Assembly (NCBI GenBank): GCA_002325615.1
Contig: DCSL01000063.1
Location: 1-11,946, forward strand
DNA length: 11,946 bases
From: Amoebophilaceae bacterium UBA1467
Lineage (GTDB): Bacteria > Bacteroidota > Bacteroidia > Cytophagales > Amoebophilaceae
Direction of reading: 5' to 3'
In this document: positions 6,088 through 11,946 of the stretch, one piece after another
How the letters are laid out: every line of letters begins with the position of its first letter
How positions within the stretch are numbered: position 1 is the first letter of the stretch
Position numbers and translations under genes: made by a program
Notes under the pieces: model-generated
What the model saw: only the letters and a program-made list of their open reading frames with translations
Databases searched by the model: none
What the model was told of the DNA's origin: nothing

Positions 6088-7386
6088 ATGACTCCTGTTG
6101 ATCCTATTGCCTACCTCTACCAGGCATACCTTGCCCACAAGAACATTACGACTGATTCTAGGCATGCTACACCAAATGCCCTCTTTTTTGCCCTAAAAGG
6201 ACCGCATTTTGATGGCAATGAATTTGCCGAGCAGGCACTAGAAAAGGGTGCTTCTTATGCTGTGATTGATAATGCACGGTACAAAAAAGATGCTCGCTAT
6301 ATCCTGGTTGATGATGTCCTAAGAACCTTACAAAGACTGGCAGTTTATCATAGAAAGCGGCTCAAGATACCCATGATTGGTATTACAGGCTCTAGTGGTA
6401 AGACCACCACCAAAGAACTCATCTTAGCAGTATTGCGTAGTCGTTACGTTACCACGGCTACCAAGGGCAACCTCAACAACCATATCGGTGTACCGCTTAC
6501 CATCTTAGACATTGATGAGAAGACAGAGATAGGCATAGTGGAAATGGGAGCCAACCATGTAGGAGAAATAGCACAGCTTTGCGAAATAGCTATGCCTACC
6601 CATGGCGTGATTACTAATATAGGCCATGTACACATTGAGGGGTTTGGTAGTTTTGAGGGGGTAATCAGGGGGAAACGCGAATTATATGATTACTTACTTC
6701 GGCACAACGGGGTTGTATTGGCAAACTCTATAGATCCTATACTCAAGCGTATAACCACTCCATTTACACAGGTTGTTACGTACCCCCAACAGCAAGATTT
6801 TTATCACTGTAAGTTTTTCAATGAAGATCCTTTCTTAGTATATCAAAGCGAGAACGCGCAGGTAGTACGCTCTCAATTGTTAGGTAGATACCACTTCCAA
6901 AATATTGCCACTGCATTGTGCGTAGCTAAGTATTTTCAAGTGGATGAGATGGACGCTAACAAAGCCATTCAAAACTATCGGCCTAGTAACAACCGGTCCC
7001 AAATTATTACGCAAGGAAATAATACTATTCTGTTAGATGCTTATAACGCCAATCTTGAGTCGGTAAAGGGCGCTATTCAGGCGCTGCATGTAATGCCTGC
7101 TGCCCATAAAGTACTCATTCTGGGCGACATGGCTGAGCTAGGTGAAGAGACTGAAGAAGCACATCGAGCGCTAGGCCGTTTTACTACCCAAGCAGTTTAT
7201 AAGGCAGTTTTACTATGTGGTCCCCACATGATAGCGGCCCAAGAGACCAATCCCAATGCTTTGCACTTTCTCCAAAAAGAAGACTTAGGCGTCTATCTGG
7301 CGCAGCAGAAATTTAGCAATACAGCTTTTCTCATTAAAGGTTCTCGCTTTCTGCAGCTAGAGACATTGGTGGCATTTATTCATTAA
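6088..7386 (+). CDS. murF: UDP-N-acetylmuramoyl-tripeptide--D-alanyl-D-alanine ligase
   Basis: MurF is the last cytoplasmic ligase of peptidoglycan precursor synthesis. It joins D-Ala-D-Ala to UDP-MurNAc-tripeptide using ATP. The 432 residues show the three Mur ligase domains: an N-terminal substrate domain with TDSRHATPNALFFALKG (22-38), the central ATPase with P-loop GITGSSGKTTTKE (98-110), NLNNHIGVPLT (128-138), EMGANHVGEI (152-161) and NIGHVHIEGFG (177-187), and a C-terminal domain with NNRSQ (301-305), DAYNAN (317-322), LGDMAELG (345-352) and IKGSR (416-420). Every key motif is present and the length is normal, so the enzyme should be active. An intact murF argues that this organism still makes wall precursors. 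The gap before it (5946-6087) contains a purine-rich stretch and a small hairpin but no gene. Confidence 0.97.
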   Translation: MTPVDPIAYLYQAYLAHKNITTDSRHATPNALFFALKGPHFDGNEFAEQALEKGASYAVIDNARYKKDARYILVDDVLRTLQRLAVYHRKRLKIPMIGITGSSGKTTTKELILAVLRSRYVTTATKGNLNNHIGVPLTILDIDEKTEIGIVEMGANHVGEIAQLCEIAMPTHGVITNIGHVHIEGFGSFEGVIRGKRELYDYLLRHNGVVLANSIDPILKRITTPFTQVVTYPQQQDFYHCKFFNEDPFLVYQSENAQVVRSQLLGRYHFQNIATALCVAKYFQVDEMDANKAIQNYRPSNNRSQIITQGNNTILLDAYNANLESVKGAIQALHVMPAAHKVLILGDMAELGEETEEAHRALGRFTTQAVYKAVLLCGPHMIAAQETNPNALHFLQKEDLGVYLAQQKFSNTAFLIKGSRFLQLETLVAFIH

Positions 7387-7459
7387 GCTGTCCGTATTAA
7401 AAATACCGTAGTAAACTTTTGTAACTAGGCTAGAAGTGGGTATGTTCAGGGGAAACCTC

Positions 7460-8578
7460 ATGCCTATGCAGGCTGAAGAAAAAATATACCAAATAGCCCT
7501 CAGCCAAGTTAGAGGGGTAGGATATGCGCTTTCGAAGAAGCTGATGGCTCGGTTTGGTTCGGCTCAAGCTATTTTCCAAAGTACGCTTCAAGCACTTACC
7601 AAAGCTCCAGGCATTAGTAAATGTATAGCACAAGAAATACGCAGCAGCGACGCATTTTCTAAGGCGGCCGAATTATTGGCATCCCATGATAAGGCCCATA
7701 CACGTGTTATTACTCCTTGGGAAGCTGCCTACCCAGAACGTCTCAAACACATTTATGGGGCACCCACATTACTCTATCTACGCGGTAATGTACATCTCAA
7801 CACAGCTAAGGTCATTAGTATTGTCGGCACTAGAAGTGCCACTACTTATGGAAAAAGAGTTGTGGAGACACTCCTGAGTGACCTTAGTACCTATCCGTTG
7901 TTAATTGTGAGTGGTCTGGCTTATGGGATTGATATCCATGCACACAGAACAGCACTAGAACTGAGCCTGCCTACTTTGGCAGTAGTAGCCGGAGGTGTGG
8001 ATATTATTTATCCTGCAGCCCACAAAAGGACTGCAGAAGCCATGTTAGCCCAAGGAGGGCTATTAAGTGAACATCCACTTCAAACTAAGCCAGAGGCGCA
8101 CCGATTTGCTGCGCGCAATCGGATTATTGCAGGTATTGCAGATGCAACGATTGTAGTAGAAGCTGCCCAGAAGAGTGGTGCTCTGATTACTGCTAAATAT
8201 GCTAATGAATATAATAGAGAAGTTTTTGCGGTATCCGGGGGTATTTATGCGCCTTATTCTTCCGGTTGTCATCATCTGGTTAAAACCCATCAAGCCAATC
8301 TACTCACCAGTGCTGCTGATATTGTTGATGCCATGCACTGGGATGAAAAAGTACCTGTTGCAAAGAATATCTTGGATGCCCTGGATAAGCTTCCTGAACT
8401 CACAGAGGCTGAAAGAAGTGCCGTACAAACAATTGGGAAGCTAGAAGTACACATCGATGAATTGAGTTACCAAACCCAGATACCCCTTAATCAATTATCA
8501 GCTATTCTCTTGCAGCTTGAGCTCAAGAAAATTGTAAAATTTCTTCCTGGCAATAGATTTCGGCTGGCAGCGTATTAG
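7460..8578 (+). CDS. dprA: DNA-processing protein DprA
   Basis: DprA (DprA/Smf family) binds incoming single-stranded DNA and loads RecA during transformation. An N-terminal helix-hairpin-helix-like region (VRGVGYALSKKLMARFGSA) precedes the Rossmann-type core with VISIVGTRSATTYGK (about 118-132), SGLAYGIDIHAH (151-162), AGGVDIIYPAAH (177-188), RNRIIAG (219-225) and KSGALITAKYANEY. The C-terminal 65 residues form a winged-helix domain (HIDELSYQTQIPLNQLSAIL). I chose the ATG at 7460 because AGGGGA lies 6 bases upstream and it gives the family-like N-terminus ending ...EEKIYQIAL. GTG 7436 and ATG 7442 are in frame and would add 6-8 residues. It follows murF by about 70 bases on the same strand and converges on thyA. 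Whether the organism is transformable cannot be told from this window. Confidence 0.93.
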   Translation: MPMQAEEKIYQIALSQVRGVGYALSKKLMARFGSAQAIFQSTLQALTKAPGISKCIAQEIRSSDAFSKAAELLASHDKAHTRVITPWEAAYPERLKHIYGAPTLLYLRGNVHLNTAKVISIVGTRSATTYGKRVVETLLSDLSTYPLLIVSGLAYGIDIHAHRTALELSLPTLAVVAGGVDIIYPAAHKRTAEAMLAQGGLLSEHPLQTKPEAHRFAARNRIIAGIADATIVVEAAQKSGALITAKYANEYNREVFAVSGGIYAPYSSGCHHLVKTHQANLLTSAADIVDAMHWDEKVPVAKNILDALDKLPELTEAERSAVQTIGKLEVHIDELSYQTQIPLNQLSAILLQLELKKIVKFLPGNRFRLAAY

Positions 8579-8649
8579 TAGTCTTGACACCATAGCTATG
8601 TGCCTGTGTTATTTTAGTGGAAAGTCTTTTAGTAGTGTTTATTGTTCAG

Positions 8650-9444
8650 TTAGACAGCTATAGGTGCCTTGATGGGAGGGTGGTATAGATAATCTTGCAG
8701 TATAAAGTCTTGATATTGAAAATTAAAGATGTTTTTAACATCAGGATTGAGTTGGATGGTAGGCAGGGGCTGAGGCGCTCTGGAAAGTTGTAATCTGGCT
8801 TGTTCTAGATGGTTATAATAAAGATGTGCATCGCCGAGCGTGTGTATAAACTCCCCCAACTCTAAACCACAGACCTGGGCTACCATCATAGTGAGCAGGG
8901 CATAAGAAGCAATATTGAAAGGAACCCCCAAGAACACGTCGGCACTTCGTTGATACAGCTGGCAAGAAAGCTTGCCTCCTGCGACATAAAATTGAAAGAG
9001 TGTATGGCAAGGAGGTAAAGCCATTTTGTGAAGTTCTCCTACATTCCATACGCTTACAATCAGCCTCCTAGAGTCAGGATTAGATTTGATCTGTGCCACT
9101 ACTTGTGCAATCTGGTCTATTTTTTCTCCACTTGCTGTAGGCCAGCTTCTCCATTGGTAGCCATAGACAGGTCCCAAGTCTCCCTGCTCATTGGCCCACT
9201 CATCCCAGATGGTCACTTTGTGCCGATTCAGGTATTGAATATTTGTATCGCCCCTTAAAAACCATAGTAATTCGCAGATGACGGACTTTAAGTGGACCTT
9301 TTTTGTGGTCACAAGAGGGAAGCCTACAGCTAGATCAAAGCGCATCTGATAGCCAAATGTACTGATCGTACCTGTACCTGTTCTATCACCTTTTTTTACC
9401 CCATGATCGAGGATATGCTGTATTAAGTCTAAGTATTGCCTCAT
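8650..9444 (-). CDS. thyA: Thymidylate synthase
   Basis: ThyA converts dUMP to dTMP with methylene-tetrahydrofolate, producing dihydrofolate. The 264-residue product is the same length as the E. coli enzyme and aligns without gaps by eye. Active-site residues fall at the expected positions: Arg21 (in DRTGTG), Trp80 in VTIWDEWA, Arg126/Arg127 in DSRRLIVSVWN, nucleophile Cys146 in LPPCH, Arg166-Ser167-Asp169 in QLYQRSADVFLG, Asn177, and His207/Tyr209 in GDAHLYYNH. The usual GGD before the last motif reads LGD here, a small deviation. The ATG at 9442-9444 is supported by the conserved MRQYLDLI start. A TAGCTTTG promoter element ends only 4 bases upstream. It lies downstream of the MmcQ/YjbR gene on the same strand; no folA is visible in the window. 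Confidence 0.97.
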   Translation of the reverse strand: MRQYLDLIQHILDHGVKKGDRTGTGTISTFGYQMRFDLAVGFPLVTTKKVHLKSVICELLWFLRGDTNIQYLNRHKVTIWDEWANEQGDLGPVYGYQWRSWPTASGEKIDQIAQVVAQIKSNPDSRRLIVSVWNVGELHKMALPPCHTLFQFYVAGGKLSCQLYQRSADVFLGVPFNIASYALLTMMVAQVCGLELGEFIHTLGDAHLYYNHLEQARLQLSRAPQPLPTIQLNPDVKNIFNFQYQDFILQDYLYHPPIKAPIAV

Positions 9445-9448
9445 ATGC

Positions 9449-9478
9449 CAAAGCTATGTTTTTGTGTAAAAGATGAAA
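9449..9478 (-). promoter_or_regulatory. Bacteroidetes-type promoter for thyA
   Basis: On the - strand, TAGCTTTG (9456 to 9449) is an exact TAnnTTTG match, and a TTTC at about 9478-9475 lies 18 bases upstream in place of the TTTG -33 element. The -7 element ends 4 bases before the thyA ATG, so initiation from it would yield a leaderless or nearly leaderless mRNA. Function is inferred from the match and the position. Confidence 0.4.
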
Positions 9479-9492
9479 GAAATTTTTACTAC

Positions 9493-9852
9493 TCACTGGG
9501 CTTCTTGCTCGAGCCATTTTCTGTCTCGTTGGGATAGCTTGTCCACTACCAGCCCGTAAGAATCATCAATCCACTGACAGATTGTTTTGTCGGGGATATT
9601 TCCATCTGTCCTTACTGTGTTCCAGTGCTTTTTGTTCATATGGTAGCCAGGGGTAACCCCTTCATGCATCTCTCTGAGTTGGAGGGCCGTTTCTGGACTG
9701 CATTTCAGGTTAATACTTTCGAATGGTTCTATGTTGGCTAGCGTAAACATTTTGCCCATGACTTTGTACACGAGTGTACTCTTGTTAAAAGGAAACTCTT
9801 CGGTGACTCCTTTGTTCCGCAAGCAATGGTTTCTATAGGTCTCAATATCCAT
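9493..9852 (-). CDS. MmcQ/YjbR family protein
   Basis: This is a small protein of the MmcQ/YjbR (DUF419) family, whose members adopt a CyaY-like alpha/beta fold. DNA binding has been proposed but the cellular role is unsettled. Recognisable blocks are MDIETYRNHCLRNKGVTEEF at the N-terminus, VYKVMGKMFTLANI in the middle, LKCSPETALQLREMHEGV, then GYHMNKKHWNTV, where His-Trp is strongly conserved, and finally ICQWIDDSYGLVVDKL. I take ATG 9850-9852, giving 119 residues, because it matches the family's start. A GTG at 9883-9885 would add 11 residues with no family support. It is divergent from mlaE and lies 48 bases upstream of thyA. Confidence 0.88.
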   Translation of the reverse strand: MDIETYRNHCLRNKGVTEEFPFNKSTLVYKVMGKMFTLANIEPFESINLKCSPETALQLREMHEGVTPGYHMNKKHWNTVRTDGNIPDKTICQWIDDSYGLVVDKLSQRDRKWLEQEAQ

Positions 9853-9926
9853 GTCCGTGAGTCTAAAGATATAAGGTATTCCCACGATGCTAAATTTTCT
9901 CGGCTTTTTTGGAAGGGGATTACAGA

Positions 9927-9954
9927 TTGTATCCGATCATAATTTCGTACTTTG
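9927..9954 (+). promoter_or_regulatory. Candidate promoter for mlaE-mlaF
   Basis: TTG at 9927-9929 and TACTTTG at 9948-9954 are separated by 18 bases, close to the Bacteroidetes TTG / TAnnTTTG layout, but the -7 element has one spacer base fewer than the consensus. It ends 22 bases before the mlaE start, in the divergent gap with the MmcQ/YjbR gene. Confidence 0.3.
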
Positions 9955-9976
9955 GGCCGGATATTAGAAACGTCAT

Positions 9977-10723
9977 ATGAAAAGTATAGGGAGATATTTC
10001 ATATTTCTACATTCAATGTTTGTCAACAGAGAAAGAGTCAAGACCTACATTAGACAGACACTAGAAGAGTGCGTTTCTATAGGTGTGAACTCTATTTTTC
10101 TGGTGGCCATTGTATCTATATTCGCAGGGGCGGTGGCGAGCATTCAAATTTACCATACTCTGACCTCGCCACTGCTTGGCGATTTTTTGGTAGGTTATGG
10201 TGTGCGCGAGATGACCATCTTAGAGACGGCTCCAACAGTAATGGCCATTGTATTTGCTGCCAGAGTAGGGTCAAGTATTGCGGGCCAGCTTGGTTCTATG
10301 CGCATTAGTGAACAAATCGACGCCTTAGAGATTCTGGGCATTAATACAACTTCCTATCTCGTGTTGCCCAAGATACTCGCTAGTATCTTAACCTATCCCT
10401 TCCTGGTAATCATCTCAGCTTTTCTTGCTATTTACAGCGGTCTAATTTCCTCTCAGTTTGCCGTGTCTGTTGCTCCGGCAGACTATATCTATGGCCTTAG
10501 GCATGCGTTTGATCCTTATTCAGTTTATTTTGCCATTTATAAATCGATAGTCTATGCCTTCTTGATATCTTCTATTTCTGCTTATAGAGGGTTCTACATA
10601 TCCGGGGGGGCGGTAGCTATCGGCAAAGCAAGCACCCGTGCCGTGACCGATAGCTGCATTGCCATCTTACTGGCCGACTACATCTTGACGCAACTACTTT
10701 TACATCCTTCTTTTAAAATATGA
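9977..10723 (+). CDS. mlaE: MlaE-type lipid ABC transporter permease
   Basis: This is the membrane permease of an MCE/Mla-type ABC transporter that moves phospholipids between the inner and outer membranes. The 248 residues contain about five hydrophobic segments (roughly 38-60, 66-75 with 84-100, 127-158, 185-205 and 222-243). The family core is ETAPTVMAIVFAARVGSSIA followed by GQLGSMRISEQIDALEILGI (about 83-122), the coupling region. The later SAYRGFYISGGAVAIGKAST (201-220) corresponds to the conserved glycine-rich C-terminal motif. The start is the ATG at 9977; the stop TGA overlaps the ATG of mlaF by 4 bases (ATGA at 10720-10723), showing a translationally coupled pair. The substrate-binding MCE protein (MlaD) is not in this window. 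Confidence 0.94.
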   Translation: MKSIGRYFIFLHSMFVNRERVKTYIRQTLEECVSIGVNSIFLVAIVSIFAGAVASIQIYHTLTSPLLGDFLVGYGVREMTILETAPTVMAIVFAARVGSSIAGQLGSMRISEQIDALEILGINTTSYLVLPKILASILTYPFLVIISAFLAIYSGLISSQFAVSVAPADYIYGLRHAFDPYSVYFAIYKSIVYAFLISSISAYRGFYISGGAVAIGKASTRAVTDSCIAILLADYILTQLLLHPSFKI

Positions 10724-11472
10724 TTGAGTTCCAACACATTAGCAAAGCTTTTGACGGTAAGAAGGTGTTAGATGGGGTTAGTGGAAAATTTGAACAAGGA
10801 AAAGTAAATCTAATTATTGGGGAAAGTGGTACTGGAAAAAGTGTACTGATCAAGTGTATTGTGGGGCTTATTCGTCCTGATCAGGGTAGTATTGCGTTCG
10901 ATGGAAGAGATTTTCTGAATGGGTCTAAAGATAGAACGGTGGGTGTTAGGAAAGAGATAGGTATGTTGTTTCAGGGAGGGGCTTTGTTCGATTCTAAGAA
11001 TGTGGAAGAGAACGTGTTATTCCCACTAGATATGCTTACTGACATGCCTCAAGATGCTAAACTAGACCGTGTTAACTTTTGCCTTCAACGTGTAGGACTG
11101 TCCAATGCGAATAAAAAAATGCCTAATGAGCTGAGCGGCGGTATGCAGAAAAGGGTAGGGGTTGCCCGCGCTATTGTTAATAACTCTAAGTATCTCTTCT
11201 GTGACGAGCCTACCTCTGGTCTTGATGCAAAAACGGGACTGTTGATAGACGAACTAATCCAGGAGCTTACCTATGAATACGATATCGCTACCATAGTTGT
11301 CACGCACGACATGGACAGTATTGTCTCTATAGGCGATTATATTCTGTTTCTTCACCAAGGGAGAAAGACTTGGGAAGGGGCTTCGGCCGATATTTTCCAT
11401 GTTGACGTAGAAGCACTAAAAGATTTTCTTTTTGCGAGCAAGCTGATGAGGATGGCCAAGCCACAGGCATAA
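10720..11472 (+). CDS. mlaF: MlaF-type lipid ABC transporter ATP-binding protein
   Basis: This is the ATPase partner of the preceding permease. It is 250 residues long with all ABC motifs: Walker A GESGTGKS (34-41), Q-loop MLFQGGALFDS (82-92, the FQGGALFDS form typical of Mla-type ATPases), signature LSGGMQKR (138-145), Walker B YLFCDEP (158-164) with D-loop SGLD, and switch histidine in VTHD (194-197). The C-terminal 30 residues (FHVDVEALKDFLFASKLM) may make the family's contact with the partner subunit. The 4-base overlap with mlaE implies equal expression and a shared transcript. The 200 bases after it (11473-11672) hold an AT-rich AAAAATCTATTTTT inverted repeat near 11486 but no convincing terminator or gene. 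Confidence 0.96.
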   Translation: MIEFQHISKAFDGKKVLDGVSGKFEQGKVNLIIGESGTGKSVLIKCIVGLIRPDQGSIAFDGRDFLNGSKDRTVGVRKEIGMLFQGGALFDSKNVEENVLFPLDMLTDMPQDAKLDRVNFCLQRVGLSNANKKMPNELSGGMQKRVGVARAIVNNSKYLFCDEPTSGLDAKTGLLIDELIQELTYEYDIATIVVTHDMDSIVSIGDYILFLHQGRKTWEGASADIFHVDVEALKDFLFASKLMRMAKPQA

Positions 11473-11672
11473 GCAGTGTGCTTGCTAAAAATCTATTTTT
11501 CCTGCTGAGTCCTGGTCTTTTTGCCTACTTAATTTAGTCTAAAATTAACACTACCCAATGCGTAGCACTTCATTTCTGTTATAGCAGGGATTTTGCGTAA
11601 ATGGAAACACAACTTTTTGCCTTCATAAGCTGCAACGCTTACTTTCGTTCCCTTAGCCTTCCTCAATTAAAC

Positions 11673-11945
11673 ATGCCCACCATTGATACTAAAAGAATAC
11701 ATCTCACGATTAGCACGCCCGATAAGAAATTCTTTGAAGGCAGGGTACAGAAGGTAACCCTGCCGGGTAGTGCAGGATCATTTCAAGTACTCAAAGACCA
11801 TGTTCCGCTTGTTAGCACGTTACAAAAAGGCACTATTCTTTATGGAGGTGAGAGGCAAGAACATGTTTTAGCTATTGAAGAAGGTTTGGTAGAGGTGCTT
11901 AATAACAGCATTACTGTTTTAGTAACGTCTGCTATCCAGCATTAA
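11673..11945 (+). CDS. atpC: ATP synthase epsilon subunit, short form
   Basis: This is the epsilon subunit of the F1Fo ATP synthase central stalk. The protein shows the N-terminal beta-sandwich domain: HLTISTPDKKFFEGRVQKVT (10-29), LPGSAGSFQVLKDHVPLVST (30-49) and the strand pair around VLAIEEGLVEVLNNSITVLV. It ends after 90 residues, so the C-terminal helical hairpin, which inhibits ATP hydrolysis in E. coli and Bacillus, is missing. Short epsilons of this kind are common in Bacteroidetes. I chose ATG 11673 because it starts one short turn before the conserved strand; ATG 11601 would add 24 residues with no family match. The stop is TAA 11943-11945. No atpD precedes it; whether it follows lies beyond the window edge. 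Confidence 0.9.
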   Translation: MPTIDTKRIHLTISTPDKKFFEGRVQKVTLPGSAGSFQVLKDHVPLVSTLQKGTILYGGERQEHVLAIEEGLVEVLNNSITVLVTSAIQH

Positions 11946-11946
11946 T

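Noticed and set aside
7390..7410. GTATT-AAA-AATAC inverted repeat between murF and dprA as a terminator
   Set aside because: The stem is only 5 bp with one G-C pair and a 3-base loop, and no T tract follows.
8063..8444. Overlapping ORFs on both strands within dprA
   Set aside because: They lie wholly inside the conserved DprA core and are out-of-frame shadows.
1..11946. CRISPR array, insertion sequence or prophage
   Set aside because: No regularly spaced direct repeats, transposase-like frames, terminal inverted repeats or phage genes were seen in the window.

Overview
The window is a piece of a Bacteroidetes (Cytophagales-type) chromosome. The best fit is an obligate intracellular symbiont of the Amoebophilus/Cardinium kind. 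The lineage call rests on families that are largely restricted to Bacteroidetes (DUF3822 and DUF4296 proteins) and on matches to the Bacteroidetes -7 promoter element TAnnTTTG. The intracellular lifestyle is inferred from an ankyrin-repeat lipoprotein gene and a secreted deaminase-like gene, both damaged, sitting between intact housekeeping genes. GC content is roughly 40% by eye. No CRISPR array, insertion sequence or prophage gene was seen.

Layout, left to right. Positions 1-266 hold the 3' end of rpoC on the + strand. It converges on a DUF3822 gene on the - strand (393-1304). A + strand pair follows: a DUF4296 small exported protein (1577-1906) and a stand-alone MutS2 C-terminal/Smr protein (1916-2398). 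On the - strand are tRNA-Arg(CCT) at 2416-2487 and hflX at 2507-3688, with a doubtful 46-codon ORF overlapping the hflX start. Positions 3956-5945 form a decaying accessory island on the + strand. It contains an ankyrin-repeat lipoprotein split by one frameshift at an A7 tract, and a secreted protein with an apparent zinc-dependent deaminase core (HAE plus CxxC) broken by one frameshift and three in-frame stop codons.

The rest is housekeeping: murF (6088-7386) and dprA (7460-8578) on +, thyA (8650-9444) and an MmcQ/YjbR protein (9493-9852) on -, then the overlapping lipid-transport pair mlaE-mlaF (9977-11472) and a short atpC (11673-11945) on +.

Functions represented are transcription (rpoC), ribosome-associated GTPase activity (hflX), wall precursor ligation (murF), DNA uptake or recombination (dprA), dTMP synthesis (thyA), envelope lipid traffic (mlaEF) and ATP synthase (atpC). 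The most unusual part is the broken deaminase-like reading frame at about 4826-5945. I infer that it derives from a host-directed or competitor-directed effector or toxin; the family assignment rests only on motif reading.
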